This document shows positions 44,865 through 53,979 of a stretch of DNA of 64,000 nt, piece after piece. The stretch comes from Atlanticothrix silvestris CENA357 (lineage in GTDB: Bacteria; Cyanobacteriota; Cyanobacteriia; Cyanobacteriales; Nostocaceae). The stretch covers positions 49,046 to 113,045 of the forward strand of contig NZ_JAECZB010000001.1 in assembly GCF_016056295.1 (NCBI RefSeq), given 5' to 3'. A program made the translations under genes and the position numbers. Under the pieces are notes generated by a model. It was not told where the DNA came from. It worked only from the letters and a program-made list of their open reading frames with translations, and did no database searches. Positions within the stretch are counted from its first letter, which is position 1, and each line of letters starts with the position of its first letter.

Positions 44865-44950
44865 TAGGACTTACGCAATAACTTTCTAAAACCTCTTTAC
44901 TTTGTGTCCTTTGTCTATCTACGTTTTTTCATAATTTTGCGTAAGTCCTG
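44865..44950. mobile_element. MITE-like element B (AGGACTTACGCA ends)
   Basis: Same exact 12-bp inverted ends as element A (44866-44877 and 44938-44949). TTAGT occurs on both sides (44860-44864 and 44951-44955), a possible 5-bp target duplication. It ends 23 bp past the last gene of the secretion cluster. Confidence 0.65.
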
Positions 44951-44972
44951 TTAGTTAAGAAAGCGATAGACA

Positions 44973-45545
44973 TCACTTAGAAGTTCTAACGCAAGGTGTG
45001 GCACTAGCAGAGGGAGGATCAGCATAAATTGCTAGGGTATGATAATCCGGGTTAGATTCTTCATACATAATTTTAAATGTATAGAGTTTGGTTTTACCTT
45101 GCCCTTCAGTAATTACAGTTAAAAGTGTATTATCAATGTCAGGCAATCCTGGAATATTTATTTTTTGAATTCGCCTGAGTTGAATGACATTTGCGGCTGA
45201 ATTTTTACAATCTCCTGAGTTCATGTTGCGTTCTTGACCAAACTGCATACACATTGGGCCATCAAAATCCATAGTTACCTGCGACGGATCATTTAACCAA
45301 ACTTTTTTAATAGTTTCTCCAGAGGGCAGAAAACTTAAATTTGTACCTTGTTGATACCATACATTGATAGTAGGTAATGCTCCCCCTAAACCCTGTGCTT
45401 GACAGGAAAACATAGAACGGAGAACAGCATTATTAGCTACGGCACGACCCGCCAAAAGTAACATTGCACCAGAGAAAGTCAGGGAAGCCAGTAGAAATAA
45501 ATGAGAATAAACTGGGTGTTCTCCTGGTGAATTGGTGTGTTTCAT
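44973..45545 (-). CDS. Exported VirB9/TraK-like protein of the T4SS cluster
   Basis: A 190-residue protein with one N-terminal membrane helix or uncleaved signal (HLFLLASLTFSGAMLLLAG), so it faces the periplasm. The rest is beta-rich: TIKKVWLNDPSQVTMDFDGP, VIQLRRIQKINIPGLP, and LLTVITEGQGKTKLYTFKI. The last pattern (T-L-V-T-x-G-x-T-x-x-Y-x-F-x-I) is the one seen in the N-terminal domain of VirB9/TraK core-complex proteins. It lacks the C-terminal VirB7-binding domain, so it is shorter than VirB9. The role is inferred from that pattern and from its position right after the VirB10-like gene. Last gene of the minus-strand cluster. Confidence 0.55.
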   Translation of the reverse strand: MKHTNSPGEHPVYSHLFLLASLTFSGAMLLLAGRAVANNAVLRSMFSCQAQGLGGALPTINVWYQQGTNLSFLPSGETIKKVWLNDPSQVTMDFDGPMCMQFGQERNMNSGDCKNSAANVIQLRRIQKINIPGLPDIDNTLLTVITEGQGKTKLYTFKIMYEESNPDYHTLAIYADPPSASATPCVRTSK

Positions 45546-45624
45546 GGCTGCAACCTGGGAAATAATTTAGATAGGGAACGATGACACAAATTCGAGTTGT
45601 AGATTAAGGGATTTCCTGTAAAGA

Positions 45625-47229
45625 TTAAAATTGCATTGTTTGATTAACGTATATTTCAACATTTTTTCCAGCTGCCATAAACCAAACATTAGTTTGTTGC
45701 GACATTTGGGCGATCGCCTGCTGATTACGTTGCGAAATTTGGGGAACTAAAGAGTTCAAACCACCTTCCAAAATCCCAGCTGGAATGTTGCGTCTATTGT
45801 TGGTAGTCAAGGCACAGATATCATTATTATTATTACTTCCATTAGGAGGACATCTGTATTCGGTATCAGCACGATTAAATAACTCTGCGGCTTTCCCAAT
45901 ACCTCCCAAAACGAATAATCCTGCATCCATACTTGCTATAGAGCCAGATGAATTAGGATATTTATTGGCTACGAGAGGTTTACCTTGAGTTCCACGAATA
46001 ATAATTGCATTGGTTGGTAAGCTTTTTTCTGTAAGATTACCATTTTGATCTTGCGAAATAATTTTGACTACTTCCATCTGTAACAAACCTTGCTCGGAAA
46101 TGGCACCCACTTGAGTTAGTAGTTCTGTATTTGCAGGTAAAGCAATCTCCCCATTCGCAGCTTTTAGCGGTTCTTTTAGTTTCACAACAAATACGTTTTG
46201 ATTTTCGTCTTTATCGTTATTTCTTGATCTTGTAGTTTCTCCGAATATGGCTGTTGCTAGCACAGCTTTAGCACTGGTTCCTACTTTTACTGATTTCGGA
46301 TTCTGTGATTGGTTCTGGCTGACTACAGAAGGTTGTTGTTGTGGTTGTGGTGCAGGATTCGTATTCGGGTTGATTGTCTGTGATGCTGCATTGTTATTCA
46401 TCCCAGGTGGAGAAGTAACGACATTAGCACTCGCTTGATTATTTTCAGATACTTGAACTTCGCCGTAGCTACCTAATTTTGCTAGCCTTTTCCATTCATC
46501 AAGGGGGTCAGGTGGGGATGGTTGAGCTTCTGGGTTCGCAGCTGGTGGCAAAGCAGCAAGAGAGTTTTGTGGACGGGGTGGTTGAGGTGTAGGTTGTTGA
46601 ACAGCACGCTCAACTGTGACTATTTGAGGCACGTAAACTGTTCGTACAGGTGGGGGTGTTGTTGGTTGTATCATTCTTGGCCTCACTCTAGATTCTTGTG
46701 GAGTTGGTTTAACTTCAGCCTGAGAAACAGGTCTTGCAGCTCTGAGATTTTGCTGTGCTGCTGTCACTGCTTGTGCTTGTTCAGCTAGGGCTAACTTGGT
46801 TTTGAGAGTTTCTATTTCTTGTTCTAAAGTTTGCTGGCGAGATGCATTTGTTGGTTGTGGTTGAGCCACTGGGGAAACTACATCATTTGCTGGTCTTTGA
46901 TTGCCGGTATTCATCATCTGAGATAAAAACCCGCCAGCTAACAAAACTACAGCTAAGGTAGCACTACCAACCACAGCTAATTTAGCGAAGGGATTAGATG
47001 AGAGGGGTTGTTTGGTTTGAACTTCTTCCGGCTCAGAAAGCGGAGGTTGTAAGCTAGCTGAGTCTTCTATTGCTTCGACATTGACAGTTGGAGGTTCTTG
47101 TTCAAAGCCAACCAATCGTGCCATTTGTGATTCCCAATCGGAAGCATCTACTTCAGGCTGAGAATTATCGGTACTGCGAGTAAGTAGATTTTTGGTAGGA
47201 GTTTCTGAAGGAATTGAATAAGAAGTCAT
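45625..47229 (-). CDS. VirB10/TrbI-like T4SS core protein
   Basis: A 534-residue protein with the VirB10 layout: a cytoplasmic N terminus of about 90 residues, one membrane helix (LAVVGSATLAVVLLAGGFLS, about 85-105), a coiled coil (about 130-165), a long Pro/Gln/Ala-rich periplasmic span (about 165-310) and a C-terminal beta-barrel-like domain. In that domain KAVLATAIFGE, GEIALPANTELLTQVG and LQMEVVKII match the VirB10 beta-strands, and the ending VWFMAAGKNVEIYVNQTMQF matches its terminal strand. VirB10 spans both membranes and couples ATPase energy to the outer pore. HIP1 GCGATCGC occurs inside the gene. It follows the two VirB8-like genes directly. Confidence 0.78.
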   Translation of the reverse strand: MTSYSIPSETPTKNLLTRSTDNSQPEVDASDWESQMARLVGFEQEPPTVNVEAIEDSASLQPPLSEPEEVQTKQPLSSNPFAKLAVVGSATLAVVLLAGGFLSQMMNTGNQRPANDVVSPVAQPQPTNASRQQTLEQEIETLKTKLALAEQAQAVTAAQQNLRAARPVSQAEVKPTPQESRVRPRMIQPTTPPPVRTVYVPQIVTVERAVQQPTPQPPRPQNSLAALPPAANPEAQPSPPDPLDEWKRLAKLGSYGEVQVSENNQASANVVTSPPGMNNNAASQTINPNTNPAPQPQQQPSVVSQNQSQNPKSVKVGTSAKAVLATAIFGETTRSRNNDKDENQNVFVVKLKEPLKAANGEIALPANTELLTQVGAISEQGLLQMEVVKIISQDQNGNLTEKSLPTNAIIIRGTQGKPLVANKYPNSSGSIASMDAGLFVLGGIGKAAELFNRADTEYRCPPNGSNNNNDICALTTNNRRNIPAGILEGGLNSLVPQISQRNQQAIAQMSQQTNVWFMAAGKNVEIYVNQTMQF

Positions 47230-47252
47230 GGTGTTTATGCTTTGATGTAATT

Positions 47253-47936
47253 TTAAGAGCAGTTTTTATCAGTTATTTCACATATATTGTAAATTTCTAG
47301 CCTAGCTTCGCCAAGGCGGTAAGCAGCTCGATGCCACGGCAAAGGAGCAACATCTGGCAGTGAAGTTGCTTGCTGATCTATGGCTCTGACTAATATTTGT
47401 TTATTAAACGCAGTTGAGGTTCCTAGATTATCAGAACTACTAAAAGCTAATTGATTGGCAAGCATTTCTACTTTCCATCTCCCTTCACCTATTGGGGTTG
47501 GTTGAGAAATTTGTTGGACTACCAACACATATTCAGTGCCCCGATTAATATTTTGTAACTGCGTAGTTGAAGTTAAATTGGTGATTTCTGATTTAAACTT
47601 TGGTTTTAAATCATCACTTAATAGTTGGGAACTAATTTCCCAGATTGTATTCGGCGGCTGTTGCTCAGACCAGGTAAGCATGAGGGTCATGGTTTCACCT
47701 ACAAAGCGACGAATCGCCTCTGGATATCGTTCATAACTTGGTTTAGGGTCTACGGTTATCGCATTACCATCAACGAGTTGCACCAAACTTTGGGGTGTCA
47801 ATTGCCGACTTAAATCTTGTAAGAGTGCCCCGTGGAACATTAGTAACAATAAGGTAAATAAATGTAAGCTAAATGTTCCTACAGCTAATAGCGGTAAAAC
47901 GCTACTTTTTTTATTTTCTGGTTTCAGTAATTGCAT
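47253..47936 (-). CDS. VirB8/TraE-like bitopic protein (copy 2)
   Basis: A 227-residue protein with one N-terminal helix (LPLLAVGTFSLHLFTLLLLM, about 14-36) and a periplasmic domain of VirB8/NTF2-like character. The segment YPEAIRRFVGETMTLMLTWS lines up with DPETIRSFVSKTMTSMFNWS of the next gene upstream, as do the WKVEMLANQL and LVRAIDQQ blocks and a late LEIY motif. VirB8 dimers nucleate the inner-membrane part of T4SSs. It ends 23 bp before the VirB10-like gene. The fold call rests on topology, position and paralogy rather than strong motif identity. Confidence 0.65.
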   Translation of the reverse strand: MQLLKPENKKSSVLPLLAVGTFSLHLFTLLLLMFHGALLQDLSRQLTPQSLVQLVDGNAITVDPKPSYERYPEAIRRFVGETMTLMLTWSEQQPPNTIWEISSQLLSDDLKPKFKSEITNLTSTTQLQNINRGTEYVLVVQQISQPTPIGEGRWKVEMLANQLAFSSSDNLGTSTAFNKQILVRAIDQQATSLPDVAPLPWHRAAYRLGEARLEIYNICEITDKNCS

Positions 47937-47981
47937 AAATATTTGAGTAGATGCGATCGCAAAATTACCAAATCAAAAAAA

Positions 47982-48806
47982 TCATTTGATAAAAGTATCA
48001 GTTGTTTTGCTATTTTCACATTGCTTTAACTGATTTTCATTCAGGTTGTTATACTCATCTATTAAACACAGATTACGAATTTCATAAATTTCTAATCTAT
48101 CAGTGCGGTTACTATAAATGGCTTTTTGCAAATCGGTACTATTCTCAGATAAGGGATAAGGAAAATAATCTACGGCGCGAACTAATAAGTCTTTATTAAA
48201 AGCAGTTATTCTTCTTCTATCATCATTTCGTTTTTTTTGGATCAAATCAGCTACCATTCCCACTCGCCATTTACCTGGGGCAATTTTTTTAGGTGGATAA
48301 ACCCGCTTGATAATTAACTGTGCTGACATGCCTTGGCTAGGATTGGTAGAAAAAACTTCTGCTGGGGTGATTTGTGCGATCGCGCCTAAGAACCCTTTGC
48401 GAAAATCTTCTGATATGGCATAACTAGCGACCCAACTACTAGTAGTAACTTTTTGACTACCACCTTGTGGTGTTCTCACAAGTATTCCCGGATCTGGTTG
48501 AGGTTTGGTGACTTCTTCAAAATTTGTTGGTGGTAGATTTCCAGACCAGTTAAACATCGATGTCATAGTTTTACTGACAAATGAGCGAATCGTTTCTGGA
48601 TCTCTTTCTAAATCATCAGTAGAAATTATTGGTTTACCATCGATCATCTGCACAAAGTTAGGAGGTTTTCTCAGGCTCAGTTGACGAATTTCTAAGCCTT
48701 GGAAGATGAATAAAAGTAACACCAATAGATGCAAACTGAATGTGGCGATCGCAAAGGTTGTCAGAATATTTCCGGTTCGTTGTCTTTTTTTGAGTAAATT
48801 CACCAT
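47982..48806 (-). CDS. VirB8/TraE-like bitopic protein (copy 1)
   Basis: A 274-residue paralogue of the following gene with the same plan: N-terminal helix (ILTTFAIATFSLHLLVLLLF), then a periplasmic domain with DPETIRSFVSKTMTSMFNWS, APGKWRVGMVADLI and FNKDLLVRAVDYFP. It carries an extra loop of about 25 residues after the first block and a longer polar tail (NLCLIDEYNNLNENQLK). Two VirB8-like proteins in a row suggest either a hetero-oligomer or divided roles in this machine. HIP1 sites occur inside it. Confidence 0.65.
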   Translation of the reverse strand: MVNLLKKRQRTGNILTTFAIATFSLHLLVLLLFIFQGLEIRQLSLRKPPNFVQMIDGKPIISTDDLERDPETIRSFVSKTMTSMFNWSGNLPPTNFEEVTKPQPDPGILVRTPQGGSQKVTTSSWVASYAISEDFRKGFLGAIAQITPAEVFSTNPSQGMSAQLIIKRVYPPKKIAPGKWRVGMVADLIQKKRNDDRRRITAFNKDLLVRAVDYFPYPLSENSTDLQKAIYSNRTDRLEIYEIRNLCLIDEYNNLNENQLKQCENSKTTDTFIK

Positions 48807-48828
48807 TATCTCAATTAATTACGAATTA

Positions 48829-49878
48829 CTATATTCTCTCTCTTGCTAAAGAAGCCGTATTACTAATAGCATTGAAAACTGCAAATCCTCCAGATGCGGC
48901 TACAAGTAAAGACAAAATTGGTGCTAAAACTCCTAGAAAAATTATGAACCACATTAAATCGGGATTAGCACTAGGATTTTCGGCTGGGCCATTAACAATC
49001 ACTGCGGCAGTTAACACAGCAATAATATTAAATGAAATCTTAGCAATTCCCACAGATAAAAACCCTGTCAGCCAAGCAAAAATTGGTTTACCTGCAACCG
49101 GAAGTAAAGAACCACCTACAGCTATTGGCCCCAAAGCTGCTATCAGGAGCATTGTCGCTTCTATCAAATTTTGAAAAGCATATTGCAAGGAAAATAAAAA
49201 ACTTTTAATACTAGTCTGTACTGTATTTCCTAACAAAGAATTAAAAGCAATATCTGAGACAATCCCTGTACCAAATCTGATTTGATTTACCTGATTTTCT
49301 AACCTATTTATCCAAGTTTTATTTCCATATAAATCTCTGTAATCTCGCCAAAGGTCGTCAATTTTTTCGCTGGCTTTGGCGAAGCATTGAGTTTGTTGTT
49401 CACCAGTTAATGACTGACAAGGACGAAGTAAAGAACCAGCAACTTCTTCCGCAACACTCATATTTACTGCTTGCTGATAAGTTTGATTGGCATCTGCTGT
49501 AGTCACTACTTGCTGATTTACAGTGTTAATAAAGTTTCTCAGTCCCAATGTTAGGTTAGAAAGTATACTACCTTCTCCCGAATTGCTTAATAGCAAGACT
49601 ACCACGAAAGGCCAAATCAAAGCCGATATGGGGCGAGAATATTCACTGTATATTAAATCTTTTAGCCATTGCATCATAAAAAACAATAGCGTTCCTACAG
49701 CGAAAAACACGCCTAAATTTGTTAGCGATCCATATAAATTATTGCTGGTATTATTTTGTAATAAATCTAGCCATTGATTATCCCAACCTTCGGCAATGCT
49801 TCTGGCAGTTGCAGCACCATTTTCGAGAGTTTCGTTGATACCAAGTTGAGCAAATAATTGCAAAAGATGAATCTGCAT
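48829..49878 (-). CDS. VirB6/TrbL-like polytopic membrane protein
   Basis: A 349-residue membrane protein. An N-terminal polar segment is followed by two helices (GVFFAVGTLLFFMMQWLKDL and ISALIWPFVVVLLLSNSGEG). A central periplasmic loop of about 100 residues comes next, with Cys in RPCQSLTGEQQTQCF. Three or four C-terminal helices close it (ATMLLIAALGPIAVGGSLLP, IAKISFNIIAVLTAAVIVNG, WFIIFLGVLAPILSLLVAAS). This is the VirB6/TrbL pattern of an inner-membrane channel component. It lies between the VirB5-like and VirB8-like genes, the usual place for virB6. Confidence 0.7.
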   Translation of the reverse strand: MQIHLLQLFAQLGINETLENGAATARSIAEGWDNQWLDLLQNNTSNNLYGSLTNLGVFFAVGTLLFFMMQWLKDLIYSEYSRPISALIWPFVVVLLLSNSGEGSILSNLTLGLRNFINTVNQQVVTTADANQTYQQAVNMSVAEEVAGSLLRPCQSLTGEQQTQCFAKASEKIDDLWRDYRDLYGNKTWINRLENQVNQIRFGTGIVSDIAFNSLLGNTVQTSIKSFLFSLQYAFQNLIEATMLLIAALGPIAVGGSLLPVAGKPIFAWLTGFLSVGIAKISFNIIAVLTAAVIVNGPAENPSANPDLMWFIIFLGVLAPILSLLVAASGGFAVFNAISNTASLARERI

Positions 49879-49940
49879 TTTAAGTTATTAGACTTTCTCT
49901 AACAAGAAAGGTCAATGTAAAAACGGATAAATAATAAATT

Positions 49941-50032
49941 AGGGCTTACGCACAAGTTAAAGAAGAATCAAACCGCAGAGGCACGGAGAACACTGAGGAA
50001 TAGGAGCTAGAGAGGTATTTTGCGTAAGTTCT
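49941..50032. mobile_element. MITE-like element C inside the T4SS operon
   Basis: AGGGCTTACGCA (49941-49952) and TGCGTAAGTTCT (50021-50032) are imperfect inverted ends related to elements A and B. The reverse complement of its interior shares CTCAGTG and CTCTGCGGTT with element A. It lies between the VirB5-like and VirB6-like genes without breaking either. Confidence 0.6.
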
Positions 50033-50040
50033 ATAAAATG

Positions 50041-50826
50041 CTAGTTTTCAGTTTGTCTTCCAAATAAATCCATTTGGGAAGTAGTGCGTAAAAGCCGTGC
50101 TGCTTCTGTTGAACCATCTACTCGGCGAGCGCGATTTGCCTGTTCCATTTGCTGAGAAATATTGGCTAAATTCAAGTTAGAGTATTGCAAAGACTGATTT
50201 GTTTGTACCGTCTGAGCAAGTGTCTCGCTGATCATTTTTGATTGATCGCGTTGAATTTTAAGAGCTTGCAACTGTAACTCAACTTGACTCCGATTTGTTT
50301 GTGCTATTGCTCGATTAGCAAGTTCATTCCCAGGAATTTGACTGATAAGCTGATCAAGTATATTTCGGTTAAATTCTTCAGCTTCTTTAACAGATTCATC
50401 AATATTTTTCACTGTCATTTCAGTATTTTCCAACTTATTTTTTAATCGTGCTTGTCCATTTGTACCCATAACCCCCTCTACAGAGCTACGCGTCAGAAAA
50501 CGATTAATTTCGTTACTAACTGATGCTGATCTGACTGCTGGATTATTCTCAAATTTATCTGAAATTGAGTTGAGAATTAGATCACTTTGAATTTGTTGCC
50601 CAGCCGCAATAGGATTAGGTATATTCAAGTCTCCCGTAGCACCTGTTAGAGAACTTTGAGTTCTAGTTTCTAGCGGTTTTAAAGTTTCACTAAGATTATT
50701 TCTGAGATAGTTTTGCACATCTACAGAGTAAGATTGAAAATCAGTCCAAACATTGCCTAATTGTGCCATTGCTGGTAATACTACTAGAAACGATAGACTA
50801 AATGTTAGAAGGGTAGTTTTTTGCAT
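50041..50826 (-). CDS. VirB5/TrbJ-like exported coiled-coil protein
   Basis: A 261-residue secreted protein with a clear signal peptide (MQKTTLLTFSLSFLVVLPAM, cleavage near AMA-QLG). The mature part is nearly all helical, with heptad-like Gln/Asn-rich coiled coils (NRSQVELQLQALKIQRDQSK, YSNLNLANISQQMEQANRAR). Size, export signal and helical content fit VirB5/TrbJ minor pilus proteins that cap the T4SS pilus. Position directly after virB4 is also normal. No sequence motif is diagnostic, so this is mainly a topology and context call. Confidence 0.6.
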   Translation of the reverse strand: MQKTTLLTFSLSFLVVLPAMAQLGNVWTDFQSYSVDVQNYLRNNLSETLKPLETRTQSSLTGATGDLNIPNPIAAGQQIQSDLILNSISDKFENNPAVRSASVSNEINRFLTRSSVEGVMGTNGQARLKNKLENTEMTVKNIDESVKEAEEFNRNILDQLISQIPGNELANRAIAQTNRSQVELQLQALKIQRDQSKMISETLAQTVQTNQSLQYSNLNLANISQQMEQANRARRVDGSTEAARLLRTTSQMDLFGRQTEN

Positions 50827-50882
50827 AAATCTATAACCTGGATTTAGTTAAGTAAAATCATGTGTGATTTTTTCAATTACTA

Positions 50883-53633
50883 TTAACCACCTCGTAGCGA
50901 AGCCACTAACTGGCGTGCGAATACAGAAATCGCTTCGTATTTATTGCTGTAGTCTTGCATCGCTTGTTTGCGTGCAGATTGTTCATTAGGATTATTCGCA
51001 ACTGCTGCTAATTGTTCGTAACCTGGATAATAGCGGCAGAAAGTATAAATGCCATTATCATCTAGTAACCATTGGCTGTAAACGCCTTCTCTGCGAGGAA
51101 AAAAGCTTTCTGTGGCATTACGTGAAATAACTTCACGGGGATATTTTAAAATACTGATAAAACTATCTACCGCAACTGGTTGAATGCGTCCTATCAATCG
51201 TGTTGTCAAGTTTTGCAAAATCTTAGATGCTGCTTTAGATTTGGCAATGGTATCGGGGTCTTGGGCTGATAAAATCACCCTAATCCCAGCTTTAGCGCCG
51301 TTAGCACAAATTCTGCCAACTAAGTCAGAAATTTGGTCAAATTCAAATAAAATTGGGGCTTCATCAATGAAGAATATGGAAGCTGGACTACTTAATGCCC
51401 GTCGTAATGCTGCGGAATAAGCACTTAAAGATAGTACTGCTGCATCTTCGTTATCTGATAAGTTTCTTAAAGCAAAAACCAAAAGTTGAGCATCTGTAGG
51501 AAAGCTAGTTGGTGCAGAGATGGATTGTCCCACACGACTAGAAAGCCAAAACCGCAGGCGTAATTGAATTTGACTGAGAGCATCTTCAACTCTGCCACTG
51601 AGAGAATCTAACAGTAGATGTTCGGGTGAGCAAAAATAGAGAAAATCTTTTAAGGTCGGGGTTTTTTGCCAAGCCTGGGAACCGAACCCGCCAGCCATTG
51701 CTTGGCGGTACCGTTCTTTGATGCCTTCATCAGCAAAAAAGGCTCCTAAAGCTAAGTTGAGTAGGGAACGTACAGTTTGCGCTAGGAGTTGATTTTCACT
51801 AGATGATCCTAAAACCATTGTCATTAAAGCTGATTCGAGGAATGCAGTGTAATCTAGCAAGCGATCGCGCTGTTCTTCTAAAGAGAGCGATCGCAAATCT
51901 GGCTGCTCAAATAAATTATTTGCTTGTTTGGAAATATCAAAATACGCGCCATTGCCCTCCATAAACTCTGTATAGTCAGTAAATGTAGAGCTACCATCTG
52001 GTTTGGGAAAATCTAACGCCACTACAGGAATACCATGAGCTAAAGCCTGAGTTAATATTCCTGATACCAAAACTGATTTACCAGCACGAGTTGTCGCAAA
52101 TAATGCTAAATTTTTGTGTTGGTTAAATAAATCTAAATGTACAGGTGTACCTCCTTCTTCGGCAATTAACTCGAAGCCTTTACTATCACCAGCTTTAGTC
52201 AGTACTAAAGGCATTAATCCTGGAACTTCACTCGTTAAATACAACTGACGGCGGTTAAAAGGTTTAACTAATAAACCCTCCCAAACTATAGGTAAAGATT
52301 GCAGCCAAATTTTCCAGGTATACTCTGTTTCTCTAACTACTTGTGCTGGACGTTGAAAACAGTTTTCAATATATCTGGTAGCTTCATCTAATTTTTCTAC
52401 ACTAGAGCGATGGACAAAAATCGCAATACCTGTATAAATCGGTACTGCTCCTTCATATAACTGTTCTTGTGCTGCTACCGATTTCTTTAATTTTAATTGA
52501 GCGTTGACATCAATAGTTTTACTTTTATCTTGAGCCATCATCGCTGTCATGTTTGACTGCTTTAGCACTCGTTGTAGGGTCGTTTTCACAAATGCTGGAT
52601 TGGCCGCAGTTAACTGACAAAAAATTTCTGTATCCACTACTGTTTCTCTAGCCAGTAGTTCCCAAAAATATCGTAGTTGGGCAAATTTATTCGACCAACC
52701 ACCGGGTTTCTCTAAAAAAGTTAGCGCTCCAATGTAGCGATTTTTAACATTAATCCAACGGCGATCGGCACTAGGTACATTAGACTCCATCAGCAAAGTT
52801 GTACTGTGGATATTTTCTATCAGCAATTTGCTACTATCTAAGTCGGAAGAAACTTGTTCATGCAGTCCATTTTCATCTAAATGAATTAATTGAGGAATTT
52901 CTATTGGCTGTGTATCATTAAATCGCCTCCAGATATGTTCCCAAAGATCATCAGCCGTCAAAGGCTTGATGTCCAATCCCATTTTGTTAGATAAAAGCTG
53001 CTCCCAGCGGCAAAAACCTTGTTGGTAAGCATTTGTAATGATAGTTTCAATACGTTGATTTTCAATCTCTTCCAACTCACCTTTAAATCTTAACCACCAT
53101 AATTCTGCTCTGGCTAAAAACTTCTCTATCCAATCATCTGCATGACCAGCATTTGGTTCAATAGTGTAAGTAACGTAAATCCGCAAAAATTTAGGCTTAC
53201 GAATCCCAGAATTAGTTAATTCTTGCGCTCTGGCTCGTTCTGCCATCAATAAATATTTAATATCTCGTGATGGTGTCCGCTTGATTAAATCTGCTAATTC
53301 TTTTTGTCGCTGTTTATCTGAGCTAAAAGACCCCATGTGCAGTGTCATTTTTTCACCGTCAGGCATGTCTTTTAAGCCAGATTCAATATTATTAAATATT
53401 GTGTTTATTTGTTCATCTCTTAAGGTAGTATGAATGCCCCGACATTCAAAACCAAAGACAAAGCAAAACCTATCTCTTTGGACTCCTTTGGCCAAAATAT
53501 AAGCACCAATATCACGTCCGCTAAGAGAGATACGTAGCATTGTCGCTAAATGTAAAGCATCTTCAAATGGTGTTAATCTTGCTTCTTGACCTGCGATGCC
53601 GCCGATGCTTTTCTTTCCGATTTTTTGCTTCAT
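50883..53633 (-). CDS. VirB4/TraC family T4SS ATPase
   Basis: About 916 residues, the largest gene of the cluster and its best-supported member. VirB4 powers pilus assembly and substrate export at the inner membrane. The Walker A loop is LALFATTRAGKSVLVSGIL, followed by GIPVVALDFPKPDG. The Walker B is ASIFFIDEAPILFEF, then a sensor-like RVILSAQDPDTIAKSK. The N-terminal half (to about 480) is the CagE/TrbE-type region. I started at the ATG at 53633 (MKQKIGKKSIGG) because GGAAG lies 7 bp ahead. This overlaps the upstream VirB3-like gene by 71 bp; a later ATG at 53540 would avoid the overlap. Confidence 0.88.
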   Translation of the reverse strand: MKQKIGKKSIGGIAGQEARLTPFEDALHLATMLRISLSGRDIGAYILAKGVQRDRFCFVFGFECRGIHTTLRDEQINTIFNNIESGLKDMPDGEKMTLHMGSFSSDKQRQKELADLIKRTPSRDIKYLLMAERARAQELTNSGIRKPKFLRIYVTYTIEPNAGHADDWIEKFLARAELWWLRFKGELEEIENQRIETIITNAYQQGFCRWEQLLSNKMGLDIKPLTADDLWEHIWRRFNDTQPIEIPQLIHLDENGLHEQVSSDLDSSKLLIENIHSTTLLMESNVPSADRRWINVKNRYIGALTFLEKPGGWSNKFAQLRYFWELLARETVVDTEIFCQLTAANPAFVKTTLQRVLKQSNMTAMMAQDKSKTIDVNAQLKLKKSVAAQEQLYEGAVPIYTGIAIFVHRSSVEKLDEATRYIENCFQRPAQVVRETEYTWKIWLQSLPIVWEGLLVKPFNRRQLYLTSEVPGLMPLVLTKAGDSKGFELIAEEGGTPVHLDLFNQHKNLALFATTRAGKSVLVSGILTQALAHGIPVVALDFPKPDGSSTFTDYTEFMEGNGAYFDISKQANNLFEQPDLRSLSLEEQRDRLLDYTAFLESALMTMVLGSSSENQLLAQTVRSLLNLALGAFFADEGIKERYRQAMAGGFGSQAWQKTPTLKDFLYFCSPEHLLLDSLSGRVEDALSQIQLRLRFWLSSRVGQSISAPTSFPTDAQLLVFALRNLSDNEDAAVLSLSAYSAALRRALSSPASIFFIDEAPILFEFDQISDLVGRICANGAKAGIRVILSAQDPDTIAKSKAASKILQNLTTRLIGRIQPVAVDSFISILKYPREVISRNATESFFPRREGVYSQWLLDDNGIYTFCRYYPGYEQLAAVANNPNEQSARKQAMQDYSNKYEAISVFARQLVASLRGG

Positions 53634-53958
53634 GTTTAACTTCCAGCAAGCTTTGATAACGAGCAAAGCCTCTAGTCCAAGTGGGAACTCCAATAAATTT
53701 GCTTAAAAAGCGCCAACTTCTACCACCAGTTAATATCCACCAAGTAGCTATTCCCCAACCGGCAATTAATACTGTCCATAATCCTCTTTGAAAATCATCT
53801 GGAAAAAGTCCGCCAAAAATTCCATTGACGATAAAGTAAGAAGTCAAGGCAATAACTATCCAAGGGAAAATTTGATCCGCAGGAAGTGGCCCTAATGATG
53901 GTTGCGATCCTAGAATTTGATTGACTGGACGAAAATCTTGTTCTCGTTTTTCAGACAT
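53563..53958 (-). CDS. VirB3-like membrane protein
   Basis: A 131-residue protein with two closely spaced helices (FPWIVIALTSYFIVNGIFGG, GLWTVLIAGWGIATWWILTG) and a very basic C-terminal tail (KHEAKNRKEKHRRHRRSRSK). VirB3 proteins are small, have two helices and are encoded immediately before virB4, as here. Its end overlaps the VirB4 start region by about 70 bp, implying translational coupling. The basic tail is longer than usual. Confidence 0.65.
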   Translation of the reverse strand: MSEKREQDFRPVNQILGSQPSLGPLPADQIFPWIVIALTSYFIVNGIFGGLFPDDFQRGLWTVLIAGWGIATWWILTGGRSWRFLSKFIGVPTWTRGFARYQSLLEVKHEAKNRKEKHRRHRRSRSKINTI

Positions 53959-53979
53959 AACAAATTTCTCAATGATGAA

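Noticed and set aside
46247..46788. Plus-strand frames antisense to the VirB10-like gene
   Set aside because: Repetitive Cys/Gly/Trp content arises from the complement of the Pro/Gln-rich region; not real coding.
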